A stretch of 64,000 bases of DNA from Phytopythium helicoides (GCA_024867545.1 JANFNE010000011.1:1178001-1242000); one strand, 5' to 3'. Numbered from the stretch's first letter, positions 10,270-22,719 are shown. The notes: generated by a model from the sequence alone, not told the origin. Made by a program: numbers and translations.

Positions 10270-12510
10270 ATGGAGGAGGGCTGGCTGTACCTGGACGCGG
10301 CGGGGCTGCAGAAGGGCCCGCTGGGCGCCGACGTGCTCAAGCGGCTACTGCGCAAGGGACTTCTGCAGCCTACGCAGCTCGTGTGGGCGCCGGGGCGCGC
10401 CGAGTGGGCGCCGGCGTCGAGCGTGGAGCCGTTCGCGAGCTTCTGGGGCGTCTGGGCCGCGCTCTGGTACTTTTTGCCGGACGAGGGCGAGCAGAAGGGC
10501 CCCGTGACCACGCAGCAGCTGCTGGCGCTGTTCGCGGACGGCGAGGTGGACGGCATGACCATGGTCTGGCGCAAGGAGATGCCCGAGTGGCAGCCAGTGA
10601 GTACGTGGCGCAGGGCGGTTTTTGTTGTTGTTGTTGTTGTTGGCGAGTGGCTGCGGCTGACGGTGTGCGCGCATAGGTGAGGTGCCGGCGCTCAAGGAGT
10701 TCCTGCAGGAGGCCAACAGCGAGATGGATCGAGAGGCGCAGCTGGCGGGACAGATTGAGCAAGTGAAGGCTGCCGACCAAGTTTACGAGGAGGCGTACGT
10801 CTTTGCTGGTGACGGTGAACGCGATAGTTCCGAGCAAGTCGTGCTGACAAGAGATCCTGGTGGTGACAGCAACGTTGAGGCATTTGTGGCAGAAGACGGG
10901 AAACAGTACGTCTTTGACAGTGAGAGCAACAAGTGGGTCACGCCAGAGGAAAAGATCGAGGATGACCTTGCGGTTTTGAGAGAGGCTGCGGGAGAGTTGG
11001 ACCAGAAGTTGGGTGGTGTCAGCGGAGATAAGGCATCTGCAACTCTCGATCCAAAGCAGCTCTCTGTAAATCCTACAGGAGCGTCCATCGAGCAGCAATT
11101 GGGTGATAATGCTTCCAACGGAAACAGCGGTGACGCAGATACCAAACAGAAGAAGAGAAAGAAGAAGAAGAAGAAGGGAGACAAGTGGAAGGCAACCAAG
11201 AAGAACACATGGGTGTATGTCAACGGTCTTCCGCTGGACGTGACTGTACAGGAAGTGCACGACTACTTCAGCAAGTGCGGTGTCATCCAGCAAGACGTAA
11301 CTACTGGCGAGCCGCGCATCAAGCTGTACAAGAACAAGGAGTTTGGCGGGCTAAATGTAAGTCTCCGGTAGCGAGGGACTGGCTTTCGTTAAATTATGTG
11401 ACGCTAACTTACAAGTGCAGGGTGATGCGTCAGTGTGCTTCATGAAAGAAGCGTCGGTTGAGCTGGCGATCACGCTGCTTCACAAGTCAGAGATTCGACC
11501 TGAGTACGTGTTGATGATATCTATTGTCCAATTGTGTGTTGCTTGCTTACTGTGGTTTGGTGCAGTTGGCCAATCGATGTTACTCCCGCCGAGTTCAAGC
11601 AAAAAGGAAGTGAGTTCGTTAAACAAAAGAAGCGAAAGATTGATGCCCGTGCAAAAGTCAAACTCATCGAGCAGCAAAAGGTCAGGAATCAGTATAGCTC
11701 TGCCGTTTCCAAACGAGCTTTCGTAACAGTTCGAATGCTCACTGCTTGCAACAGGCTCTGTCGTGGAATGAAGGAGAAGATGGAGACCGCGCGGGTCTTC
11801 GCATCGTTGTTATCAAGCACATGTTCACGCCTGAAGAGATATCTGGTTCGTGGATCCGATTCGATCAGTTTATATTTCGATTGTCGCTCAGATTCTCATC
11901 GTGTTTGGGTTCTCGTTAGACAAGGAGTACGAGGAGGAGCTTGAGGCGGATATCAATGAAGAGTGCGCAAAGATCGGTGAAGTCACAAAGGTGGGTGCTC
12001 TCTTCATTCTACGCTGAAAACCATTCCTCATGAAATTGTTTGTTATTTGCTCTACCGCATCAGATCACACTATTTCCAAAGCACAGGGACGGTGTCGTGG
12101 TTATCAAATTCGCATCAAGCGGAAGTGCTGCAACCTGTGTGGACGTCATGAACGGGCGCTTCTTTGCTGGCCGGAAGCTCGAGTGCGGCTTCTGGGATGG
12201 CACAGATTACACACACCGAGAGAGCCAAAAGGAGGAGCAAGCTCGCGCAGACAAGTTCGGCGCGTGGCTCGAAGAAGGCAGCTCATCTTCTGAAGGTGAA
12301 GAGGAGGTCGAATCGAGCAACGAAAAGAAGGACAGAAGTGCTATTCAGGTGCAAGTTGAGGAAGCCCATGCTGGGCGTGTGCTTCCGCCACTGGATGAAG
12401 ACGAAAGTGACAATAGTGACAGCGATGACGCGCCACCCGCAAATGGAGGCGAAATACACGCCGGCCGCGTCATGCCTGACTTGGACGACCTCGATGAAGA
12501 CGACGATTGA
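10270..12510 (+). CDS. HTATSF1: HTATSF1/CUS2-like U2 snRNP-associated RNA-binding protein with GYF-type N-terminus
   Basis: HTATSF1 (Tat-SF1; yeast Cus2) binds SF3B1 and helps U2 snRNP folding. Exons: 10270-10596, 10682-11356, 11421-11503, 11566-11680, 11755-11845, 11920-11990, 12064-12510, giving 602 aa in frame. Residues about 1-109 hold two GYF_2-like units (GWLYLDAAGLQKGP; LWYFLPDEGEQKGP). A Lys tract (KKRKKKKKK) precedes RRM1 from about residue 284 (TWVYVNGLPLDVTVQEV). RRM2/UHM follows (RIVVIKHMFTPEEI; VVVIKFASSGSAATCV; GRKLECGFWDGTDY), then a long acidic Ser/Asp/Glu tail, as in human HTATSF1. The GYF-like half is absent from human and yeast proteins as I know them. Confidence 0.9.
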
Positions 12511-12813
12511 CGGCAATTGTTCCCAACGAAAACAATGCAACCTAACCATTTCCATCACCAGCGTTTTTGAGGTATTTATACGCCAACGTGTCATATTCCT
12601 ATTCTTGCCCTTCAGCCCGTTCTGACCTTGCCTCACACTTCGTTCTTCTCGCTCTTGTCGCCTTCCTGCTAGCACATCCCTCGGCTAAAATTACTTTGAA
12701 GCTTCTGTGTGAGCTCGCCTGCACATTCGCATTTCATTTGAACACAAGCGCGAGTAAATCATCAAGAGAGTCCTACCGAACCACTCCAGCGCTATTTGTG
12801 CTGTACGCCTATC

Positions 12814-14593
12814 ATGCCCGATGTAGGCGAGTCGTGGATGCAGAAGCCATGGAGTGTGACTGAGGAGATGTGGAAGCGGAAGGCGCGTGGCCTTGAGGAG
12901 CAGTACCAGTCATTGCTTTCCGATCACCAGGACCTCAGACTTGAACGGGCCAAACTCCTGGGTGAGCTGCGCGTCCTACAGCGATACAAGGAAACTACAG
13001 ACGATGTCGTCGCCAAGGAGGTTGCGGCTCGAAAGATTGAGCACAAGGAAAAGATTGCAGCTACAACTCGCCTGGAGCAGTACATGAAAAAGTACGAGCG
13101 CGAATGTGAGCGAGCAGCAACTCTCGAGCGAGAAAATTCCTTTCTCACTGACCAAGTCTCGGACATCAAGGACGAGACTGAGGTATGAGGCTCTTTGTGT
13201 GAGGTATTTGGGAAAGTGTTGACTAACAACTGCCGAGTAGAAGCGTCTCGACTTGTTGAAAGAGCTCGAAGACACACAGAAGCGCAATGCACGCCAGAAG
13301 GAAAAACTCCGAGAGTAAGTGTATTACTTTGAATTCCTTTGAATTCCAGTGAAGATACCACGAGACTAATATTTGTCCGAGTGAGCAGGATGGAAGTCGT
13401 GGCTATCGAGCATGAAAACACCATATTGGAGCTCAAAGAAAAGAATCAAAAACTCAAGAAAAAACTTGACAGTGCCGAGGAGGCAGCAGCTGATCGCGCT
13501 GAAGAGGTCAAAAACTTGTCTATCCGGCTTGCTGTACGTTGCTTATCGTTATCCAAAACTTTGTACCAGTGTTTACAACATTCTTTGTGAACATCGCCTT
13601 TAGGCGGTCGAGTCCGCGTGGGAGGCAGCACGTGGTCAAAACAAAACAGCTCTTCAAGAGCTAAAGAAGCGGTACGACTGAGTGATGAACCAATGCACGA
13701 TTACAAGTTTCTGACATGTCATGGCTGGCAATGCAGAGAGTCTTTGTCGAAGGAACTCGAGTCAGCGAAGACTGAGAAGCAGGTTCGTTCCTCAACTAGT
13801 TCATCCTCTCGTTTTCAAACCTAACTATGCCTGTATCATACAGACGGCAAACTTCCGTATTCATGCATTAGACGTAGAAGTCGAGACGGTGCAGTCCAAG
13901 CTTCGACAGAAGGAGCGAACGATCAGTGTATGCCATCGCTGCTAATGGTTCCTTGATATGCCTAGCTCTCACATCATTTTGTATAGGATTTGCGCGACAC
14001 AAATGCACAGTTAGCCAAGGACGTCTCTCGGTTGACTGATAAAGTCGAAGATCTTACGGCGAGACTTGCAGACGCCCAAGAGCAAGTATCTCTACAACAA
14101 GAGAAATTGCGGTCGAAGAAAACTGAGGTTAAGTGCCTGTCGCGTATGGACGATTCATCCAAGGGTCGAATCGAGTCGCTCGAGCGACAGGTTGATGAAC
14201 TCCAAAGCAAACTACTTGATGCGCAGAAGGAATATCTGCGCAAGGTGAAGTCAGACGAAGCTTACCGCGACAAACAACGCGCCAAGTAGGTTCAGCTTTT
14301 CCCATTTCAGTTTGGCATTTCCTAAACTTATTGTGAACGACAATAGGGACCGTGCTGAGATTGCCAAGGAGCTGGAGGGAATGTATCGCCCTCGCCGCTG
14401 CCGCAACTGTAGTGAAACTTTCACAGCTAAGTCGAACTCATCGCTCGCATGCTCGTTCCATCCTGGGCGATTCGTTGCGCGGCCATACCCTCTTGAGGGC
14501 TATCAGTGGAGCTGCTGCCAGAAAAGGGACTTGTCGTCTCGCCCGTGCAAGTTTGCTGGCCGACACATTGAGTCAAAGCTGTTGGATGCTTAA
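12814..14593 (+). CDS. Coiled-coil protein with C-terminal CHORD-like zinc-binding module
   Basis: Exons 12814-13182, 13241-13314, 13389-13533, 13604-13671, 13737-13782, 13844-13927, 13987-14285 and 14347-14593 join in frame to 443 aa. Residues about 20-375 are charged, heptad-like coiled coil. The last 65 residues hold an ordered Cys/His set: C380, C383, C397, H400 (in SFHPG), C418-C419 (in WSCC), C429 and H435 (in GRH). The spacing CxxC, CxxHPG, WSCC, C and GxH resembles a CHORD domain (C..C, CxxHPG, WSCC, GCxxGxH), although the internal spacing is shorter. I do not recognise an orthologue. A scaffold role, possibly chaperone-linked like other CHORD proteins, is inference only. Confidence 0.8.
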
Positions 14594-14744
14594 CGATGAC
14601 GAAGAAACGTCGCGACGCGACCACATTTACATAGCACTCATGATCTAACTTATTGCCTTGAATACATGTTTCGCGCTGGTTATTTTCAAAAGGTTGGCAA
14701 CCGCCGCGCCGCTTTACTCATTCCTCCCATTTTTGCTTGAAAGC

Positions 14745-16483
14745 ATGAAGGTTCTGGTGAAGGTGCACGGACTTCAGCTTGTGGTGCCGTGTGGTGATGG
14801 TCGTCAGACGTGTCGATGGCTATCGCTAGCTGTCGCACAGCGATATGCGTTAGCAGCCCCTCATGGTCGCTGCCGAACGAGGGAAGACGCTCATCTACGT
14901 CGAGGATTCTTTCTGCCAGCAGGTGTGGCAAAAGCGGTGAGTAAATTTGTTTGAATCCTGCAATTGGTGATGATTTCGATGCAAACATCATGTTGGTCCA
15001 TAATATGAGTAGAATGGTCAAGTACTGGCACCCGACAAGCAGATTGGAGAAGTTTGTAAAGACGGCGAGGTGCTCATGGTCACTCTACAGGTGCCAATAT
15101 CATGCTGTATGGTTTCTTGATGGATGATCTAAGCTGAAGTCTCTGTTCGCAACAGCAAGAAGTCCCAGTTAACGAGCTTGGAGCACCACAGCTCCACCCA
15201 TGGACACTAAAGGCGTTCTTTCCGACCTCACTAAAACAGTCCACCACCACAAGTGCCAAAAGGATGTCTTCAACGGGGATTATGTCCGCGGATGCCAAAC
15301 ATATCAGCGACTTTGGATCGAGCGAGGCGAAGCACGAGGATGCCAAATCCGAGAAGCGGCAGTCTGCAGATGCGAAACGTACGGAATCAAATCTTGAAGA
15401 CGACATGAAGGAGTACGCGCGTTGCGAGATGCTGCAGCAGGTTGCGTCAGGGCAGTTCCTGTCTGAAATGGAAGCAGAGGCGGCCTTTATGTTCGACTGG
15501 GGTCGTATGCGTACTGATGATGCACTTGGAGATCCAAGCGGGAAAGCAAAAGATTCCATTCGGGACGTGCTTCTCGCACAATTTTCTCAACTCAACGCAG
15601 CATACCGGCATTATGCAACAGGGAGTAGTGAGACTGGGTACGGCATGACGGGACCAGAGTTTGCACACTTGTGCCACGAGTGCGGGCTGGCGGAGCTCAC
15701 GTCTTTGAGCGACCAGCAGGGGATAGAAAAAGCTCTAGGCAAGACGTTGAGACTCCATGACCCTGCGCTTGTATCTCCAGCTGATGGCGGCGCGACTCTT
15801 TCACGCGCTGGCTTCTTGCATGCACTCATCCGTGTCTTGGTCGGTGCGAGTGGAGTTGGCAATGCCCGCGATGCCGTAGAGCAAAAGCTCCAACAGTATG
15901 TTGTGCCTGCCGTCGCGCGGCTTACCTCTGGGCCTCTACGCGATCTCACACATGACGATGTGAGTATCGCAGAAGTAATAATGATATGACCAGATATGAC
16001 GACTCACGATGTTTGCAGCGTGTGATTGCAGGAGTGCTGTCAGCCAAACCAAAACTGCTTAAGCTTTACACACGTTATGCTCAGGAGTTTCCCATGTCAC
16101 CGGTTCCTCCGTCGACTCAAGGAGAAACCCCGACCTGGCCGGCACTACTCTCAGCCGCAGCTCTCAAGAGCTTGCTTTACGACTGTGGCATGTTTTGCTC
16201 GGGACCACCGACCAGTCACGATCTCGTTTTTCGGTCTGCTGTGGAGCAGAGCGTAGCTGCCGCACGTGAGTTAACGTTGCCCGAAGACCAAGGCGTCGTT
16301 TTTGTTGAGATGATCGAAGTCACGGCACGAGTAGCACTCGCCATGCTAAGTTCCGGGGTATCAAAGGGCGGCGTTGACGCTCCCGAGCACGAACTGCCGC
16401 CCGTCGACGCTATCCGACTAGCCCTTGAGGCTGTGCGCAGTTTGCCGGTGAAGTCCCCGACACCCCCGCCTTTGCGGAAGTGA
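14745..16483 (+). CDS. Hypothetical protein, 512 aa
   Basis: Exons 14745-14936, 15013-15090, 15156-15959 and 16019-16483 are all in phase 0 and give 512 aa ending SPTPPPLRK. The first 90 residues look like a small beta-rich domain (VKVHGLQLVVPCGDG; then GQVLAPDKQIGEVCKDGEVL after the first intron). The middle has a low-complexity Ser/Ala/Asp/Lys stretch. The rest is helical, with no motif I can name. It lies 151 bp downstream of the coiled-coil gene on the same strand. Real coding status is supported by the four in-frame exons with good splice sites. Function unknown; a cytoskeletal or ciliary role cannot be judged from the sequence. Confidence 0.7.
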
Positions 16484-16903
16484 GACAACGCAGCCGTACT
16501 GCAATCGACAACGAATGGGCAAACCGTCACTTTCAAAAGCACAACAAAAAAGTTCTTTCACTCAAGCCACTTGACATTCAGAGGATTTAGATAGTGGGGG
16601 GCTAGGAAAACTCGACGTATGATGAGGCGAGCACGTTCTGCAGCAGCGAAGTTGATAATATCGCTGGCTTCGCGCTGGCAGAAGTGATTGGAGCTAGCAT
16701 TAGGCTCGATATCTTGCATGCCGCCATCAGGAATAAACTAATACTTGCTAACGATGACCATCGCTGACTTGTTGAACGCGATGCCACGAAGCCTTTGGGA
16801 CGTTATCGGCACCGAGGACAAGCACCATCCTTCAGCGAACTCCACGAGTGCGGCACTTCCTTCTGGTTGCCGCAATTTTGGAAAGTCCCTTTCAAATAAC
16901 TGA

Positions 16904-18733
16904 TCATGAGATCGAGGCGTTGAGGCAGTCATACCACATTCGCGACGACTGAAGAGAGTCGCATGCAGCCTTCAGTTTCATGCCGTTCGACAGACTGATC
17001 ACAATTCCACAGTCCAAGTCGCGTGATGCACCAACATCCACGACGGTACCAAGGCGCTGAAGTTCGTTGTCGATGTCGTTCGCATATCCCAGCGTACTTC
17101 CATCGATCACGTAGAACTGCCGCAGCTTGGTGTTTTTGTCGACCTTGGTTAGCCAGCCACCGAAAACGGGAGGCAGTTTCTTGCGCTTGCGACTTGCGAG
17201 GTACTTCTTCATGTTGAAGGTGTCGCCGTATCGGCAAGCGCCTGAGATAACGCTTCTCCAGCGCTTCGCACTCTCGTAGGAGTCAGCATGCACCTTCCAG
17301 CTACGACCGCTCCTCAATCGGATGAGGAGGCCGTTCGTGTGGCCATCCCAGTCCTCGACGGATTGGGCAACATCACAGACCATCACCTCCGAGTTGGTGT
17401 CCTTTGCATACGCAATCTCAAGACCGTGGAGAGTAAAGTAGACACGCTTCCACGACTTGAAAAGTCCGGATTGCCTGTACAGCCAACCAGCGTGGTTGGT
17501 GATTGCCGTATGCACGTACGTGCTCTTGATTGTAGACGCCGGCTGAGGAGTCGCTTTGGTGTTTGCGCTCGCAGCGGACGCGATCGCAGCGTACCACATC
17601 ATCTGTTCATCGTATGTGTCGGCATAGCACACGACCGATTCGCCGCCTTCAATCTCAATCGCCAGACCATTTGCGTGGTTATCAGCGAAAGACACAGACT
17701 TAATGTACCCCGACGACCTCCGGTCCACGGAGCCATTCTCGCGGTCGCGACACTCGATGTACCCGTCAATGCGAACTGTAAAATAGCTGCGCTTCCACAC
17801 CTTGTTCTTCTCCAGCTTGAACAGGTACCCTTCGTGCTGCTGCGACGCCGTGAGCGTGTAGGAGGTCTTTGACTGGCTGTTGGTCTGCTGGTTGCGGTCA
17901 ATCGCCTTCTCGATCGTCTCCATCCACTGCTCGTAGTCCGCCTCGTTTTCGGAACGGATCTGTAGCTGCGTGCCGTCCATGAACTCGAGCAGGATCCCGC
18001 ACTGCAGCGCGTTCCATCTCCGGGCGGCGCGGATGTTGCCGAAGCCCTTGGGTGGCTGGCCCATGCCCTTGCTGTACTTAAACTCGATACCCGAGAGCAC
18101 AGCATAGTACCGCTTCCACCCCTTAAAGGTGCCTCCGCCCTCGATGAGCACCCACCCTGCGTTGTACAGCGCGGCGGCGCTGGACCTGCGGCCGTTGTCG
18201 AAGCAGGAGGGTCTGCTCTCGGGGCTGCTGTTGGCCGTGGCGAACGAGTCGCGGTCGTGCTTCTTCCTGGTGGGCGGCAGCGGCAGCGACGGCGCGCTGG
18301 CTCGGCTGCCGGGGCTGGGCGCGAGCTTCCCGTACCCTCCCGCGCCGGCGTTGGCCTGCTCCTTGCCGGCGATGTAGGCGACGTAGTTGCCCGTGCTGAT
18401 GGGCAGTCCGAGCACGGCGTCCGCGTCCTCGACGTCCTCGGCCGCGACGGCCTCCTCCGCGGTCCTGGCCACGCTGACGCTCAGCGGCGGGCCGGCGCCG
18501 CTGATCATGGCCACGTAGTTGCGCGTCTGGATGGGCACGCCGACCGCCGTGCGGTCCTCCACGCCCTCGTAGCTCGACTGGTACGCGGGCGGCGGCGGCG
18601 CGACCGGCATGGACGCGCGGCGCGGAACCCGCTGCGCCGCCAGGTTGCTGAGCAGCGCCTCGTAGTTGCGCGTGTCGAGCGCCACGCCCAGCTCAGCGCG
18701 CTCGCGCTCGCGCGTGGGGAAGTCGCCCGCCAT
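16904..18733 (-). CDS. Four-PH-domain protein with N-terminal triple motif
   Basis: A single exon of 609 aa from ATG 18733 (MAGDFPTRE); the frame is open further upstream but has no ATG. The N-terminal 150 residues contain three copies of a motif of the form hG[V/L][A/P][L/I]xTxNYxAhh (LGVALDTRNYEALLS, VGVPIQTRNYVAMIS, LGLPISTGNYVAYIA). After a Pro/Ser/Arg linker come four pleckstrin-homology domains starting at AGWVLIEGGGTFKGWKRYY, EGYLFKLEKNKVWKRSYF, AGWLYRQSGLFKSWKRVYF and GGWLTKVDKNTKLRQFY, each ending in the typical W-containing C-terminal helix. PH domains bind phosphoinositides or proteins, so membrane adaptor function is likely. The triple motif is not one I recognise. Confidence 0.85.
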   Translation of the reverse strand: MAGDFPTRERERAELGVALDTRNYEALLSNLAAQRVPRRASMPVAPPPPAYQSSYEGVEDRTAVGVPIQTRNYVAMISGAGPPLSVSVARTAEEAVAAEDVEDADAVLGLPISTGNYVAYIAGKEQANAGAGGYGKLAPSPGSRASAPSLPLPPTRKKHDRDSFATANSSPESRPSCFDNGRRSSAAALYNAGWVLIEGGGTFKGWKRYYAVLSGIEFKYSKGMGQPPKGFGNIRAARRWNALQCGILLEFMDGTQLQIRSENEADYEQWMETIEKAIDRNQQTNSQSKTSYTLTASQQHEGYLFKLEKNKVWKRSYFTVRIDGYIECRDRENGSVDRRSSGYIKSVSFADNHANGLAIEIEGGESVVCYADTYDEQMMWYAAIASAASANTKATPQPASTIKSTYVHTAITNHAGWLYRQSGLFKSWKRVYFTLHGLEIAYAKDTNSEVMVCDVAQSVEDWDGHTNGLLIRLRSGRSWKVHADSYESAKRWRSVISGACRYGDTFNMKKYLASRKRKKLPPVFGGWLTKVDKNTKLRQFYVIDGSTLGYANDIDNELQRLGTVVDVGASRDLDCGIVISLSNGMKLKAACDSLQSSRMWYDCLNASIS

Positions 18734-20601
18734 GCGGCCTTTCTCCTCGGCGACTCGTTTCCTGGAATGGAGAGTGAAGCGACGGGGGCGGCCACTTTCC
18801 CCTCGGAGAGTGACGGTCGCCAAAGACAGGCGCCGCGGCTGAACCCATTGCTGCCTGTTTCATTTAATGTTTGGTGCAATGTGGTGATTCGTGGATGTTG
18901 TAAATATGTAGAGGTAGTATGGTGAAGGAGACTATGTGGATGAATATACCCGATTATGTGATGGGATACCATGGTGTGCTTCGCGCACTTGTGGAGTACC
19001 CGCTGGAATTTTGACAACTCGCTGGCCAGCAGCTCCAGGCAATCCAGACGGAATTCATGCAGGAAATCCTGATGAAAGGAGGGCCTTTGGGTGGAGGAGG
19101 AGCGCGTCAAGTACTGGAGTGACCGCCCTGAGGTGCGGCCGATCATCCATGCGTACACGTGGAGGAAGGATCCGTGCGCGAGAATGGCGCCTTCCTGAGC
19201 GCCATGCGTTGACGGCTGCCGAGCTGGTTCCAAATCATTTCGAGCGACGAACGCGTCGACGTCACGGCTCGACTGGTCTCGTGGACGTCAAACAGCTGAG
19301 GGAGACGTCCCAACCGATCACCACGTGCTGGTTCTGCTGCGTCCACGCCAAGCAGCCAACGCGAAAAGGAGCGGAGCCGATTGCCGTTGCTCCGGGGAGA
19401 GGATTCTAGATCGGGCACGGGGCCGGTGGCTCGGATATCAGCGAGATGCATGGGATGTGAGCAGCGCTAGACCTCATATCGTACGTCGTTACTGCCCAAC
19501 CAGCGCGAATCGACTGCTTCATCCTGTGATCCAAATGATGTATCATGTTCACGATCCGACATGGTGTCGCTTCGCAGCCGCCCCGGTGCATCCCACCGGC
19601 GCGCCATCACACACGAGGCACCAGCGGTACGCTGGCGCCATTTAGTATTCCATACTGGAGCCCTTGAGCCAACACCGTCGCCTCGTGCAACTCTTTGGTT
19701 GAGGCGCACGCTGAAATCGCTCTAATCATATATCATTAGTATTTTTATTCGTGATTTCGCCACTGCGGCGATCATCATGATGGTGATCGTGCCGCCGGCA
19801 GGGTGAGCGTCGGCCAGCCACGCAGTTGTATTCAGGCATGTGAGAGGCTCGGAACAGCTCCTTTCACGCAACGATGGGAAAATGCAAGCAAAGTGCGTGA
19901 AACTCGCCAAGTCAAACGTGTTCGTTCAGCACATTTTTCGGCATGTATCCCACAGGCAATCGCGTTATTCCTTGAAGCGATCGAAGGAGTTGGCCCCCAC
20001 TGCAGTGATCACGCCCCAGGCTCGAAAGACGGAGAACCACCACGTTCCACCCTGGATCTATGGTGGTGAAAGGACGCACAGCTGACTTCCAGCCGTGTTT
20101 TCATGGTAGATCGAAACTGCCGCCTTTATTCGATGTGGTCGCTGCCTTGACAAAATCTGGCGCTCAAAACACTCTGAGGTGACCACGTTAGCTACTTTAC
20201 CCAGCATCACTCGAGGTCAGCGTGCATCCGGGAGGTCTGCTACCAGAAGTTTGCCACTCTTCGCTGTTGTGTCGACGAAGAAACTGGTCAGTAAGGTTTC
20301 TGGATGCACATTCAGCTCAATGAAGTAAAGGTCCAGAGCCACGTCACCTAGAGTTGTAAAATCTTGATGCACAAGACATTGCAACGATTGCAGCCACAAG
20401 GTAGGCGTGAGAGTGCTTGGAAGTCCCAGTTTGGGGACTGTTTTCGCGCTGGCTCAATTATATAAAACAGGCGATCTGTACGTACTTTCGAAGCATCTGA
20501 CATGGGTTGCGTGTTAATGCCATTCTATATCCGGTGTGTGTTTCTCTGAGCGTTACGAACTCCAGGACGGTGTGTTGTCCGCTTCCTGGCAACCTGAAAA
20601 G
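18734..20601. other. Intergenic region
   Basis: No convincing gene. The open frames are short and lack recognisable domains or splice support. An AT-rich TATA-like stretch (ATTATATAAAAC) lies at about 20458-20469, some 135 bp upstream of the membrane-protein start, and is the only promoter-like signal I can point to. Confidence 0.4.
20457..20470 (+). promoter_or_regulatory. TATA-like element upstream of membrane-protein gene
   Basis: ATTATATAAAAC is followed by the start codon about 135 bp downstream. Position and composition fit a TATA box, but this is inference from sequence only. Confidence 0.35.
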
Positions 20602-22471
20602 ATGCCTCGATCATATTCAATGGCAAGAATCAAGTGCGTGATGGCAAGTGTGCTGCACCAGCTTCAGTCTGTGCAGATCGAGCATCAAGGACAATACTCA
20701 GTACAACGACTCCAATCTCTTCAAAGGTATATCTCAAGACAATTCACTTCAAGACGCCTTGCGATTTTACTCTGTACCACACCACTACCAAGTATCACAA
20801 TCATCATTTTGATAGAATTGCTCCCTCTCAACCCTCCATCTGCGGGGCCTCACGACAATTCAGCGTTTTGGGCTCGGTGTACTGTAGTCAACATTCTCCA
20901 AGCCATTGGTTTCATTACGATAACGCAGCTAGCTGTTCCCGAGATTAAGTTGTCCCTCATTCAACGTTCAATCGTGACGATATGTGCAACCGCAGTTGGA
21001 GTAGGGACTGCCTACACCTTATCAGTCACGATTGGTTTCCCTGTTCCGTTTATGATGACAATTATGTCACTTCCCTTGATAAGTTTGATGTGGATGCTTA
21101 CAAGCGCATTCTCATTCCGCCGTGTTTTTGCTGACACCAGCACCTCTCAATCATTCAAGGAGTGGATAAGGGTCTCTGGTTTGGTGACAACACAATTGAT
21201 TTTATACCCTCTCTACAACCACGTGTTTCATCTAGCTACTGCATGGCAACAGACCGCGCTGTCAATTTTGCTTGGAATCGTGAAGATCGGATACAAGTAT
21301 GCCGTTGGTAAGGCCACGAAACAGCAGGCAGACGATAAAGCCGAAATCGTAATACTCAATGCCGAGATTGGTCACGCCATGTTTGTCACATTCAGTATGC
21401 AGAACGCTACTTCCATTATAACTGTTCTGGTGTTATTGCTGATAGATCTTTTGCACTCAAGCTCTGTTGTTTATGATGTCCATATAATGATTCAACAACT
21501 GAAAAGTCTAGATCAAGCAATTCGAGTGAATGAGATGGAACCACCGCAGGATAAGATTTCAGTAGTTGACCGCGCTACTTCAATGATTTTGCGATATCAT
21601 ATCGATCATGGACCGAGTTCCCGTGCGATCAAATCGCTTAGCTGGCAGAGCGCTTCTGAAAACACAAAGATCAAGAATCATTGCTTATGCGGTCGTCTTA
21701 AGCCGTTCAAGCGGATCAGTACTGCAAGAATCCATCTTCCTCCTTCTATGGAGTCGAAGCCTGAAACTGAGTCTTTCATGCCGACGCTAGGAATGGCACC
21801 TTTACATCCTAAAAGAAAAGTATATCCGCATAGCAAAGCTTCGGAGAACTTGGGGAATACTTCGAACGATTCATTCCTCCAGAGACCTCTAAATGCCGCA
21901 GAAGTAGAGTATATTGTTACAACTCGCCGCCTTCTCCATCTCACTGAGTTCACGGTGCTCGGGGAGCTTGTCGAAGTCGTCGTGCCCATTATATACAGTG
22001 CGTACTTCTCCATACAACTTCTTAATTAGTTGAGAATGACACTCATCATTTACCGATGCTGGCAGCTGCATACACATATGCAATGATCTATTTGCCGAAT
22101 CGGATGTACTGTTCTCAACTTGCAGATATCAGCACCAACAACATTGGCTATACAGCGCTTAGAATGCTGCTATATGGTCTCTTAGAGCTCTTATCACTCG
22201 TGTTGATCGATTGGGTGTTGCGCTACCAGCTTTACTTCTCCCCAGTAGCCCAACTCGCAATGGTACTCGACAATCATTGGACTTTTGTTCAGGCAGGACT
22301 CAATCTCTGGGCTTTATACACTGTGCAAGGGCTTCTGCAGCACAATGGTAAGTCGACAATTTCAAGTAAAGCTAACAGTTTAAGCTAACTCTTGGGTTGA
22401 TGGCAGGAACCGACTTCAGTTTCAAGTTTGCATGGTTACACAGTAACACGACTGGTGCGATCAGTGTATAG
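20602..22471 (+). CDS. Multi-spanning membrane protein, family unassigned
   Basis: Exons 20602-21997, 22066-22347 and 22407-22471 give 580 aa. The start is the first ATG after an upstream in-frame non-ATG stretch (MPRSYSMARIKC). Hydrophobic segments occur at about residues 55-80, 95-115, 120-145, 150-170 and 190-230, then around 275-295, followed by a long polar loop (about residues 300-440). At least two further segments are near the end (VVVPIIYTAYTYAMIY, LLYGLLELLSLVLIDWV). The layout is N-terminal membrane bundle, cytosolic linker, C-terminal bundle. Such proteins are common as multigene families in oomycetes, but I cannot assign a transporter class. Functional call: none. Confidence 0.75.
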
Positions 22472-22719
22472 CACTGGAACCACGTTGTCAATGCGATGCG
22501 AAGTGCAGTACAGCTGTCTTCTCAATCTTCGAAACCTTGCCGATACACAATGTTCTAACTATGATTATTTCTGTGTGTGGTTTTCCGAGCTGTCTTAAGC
22601 AGCTTTCTGATGCTTCAAAACTTGAAATGGCATCGATTTCCTGCCTTCCGGGTCGATTTCGCAGGATCCACTAACACATTCTCAAAGGATATTAATACAA
22701 CCATGGCCTAGATGGTGAC

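Noticed and set aside
18936..19409. 157-codon plus-strand frame and its minus-strand partners
   Set aside because: No domain, no splice support, no compositional signal distinguishing it from intergenic DNA.
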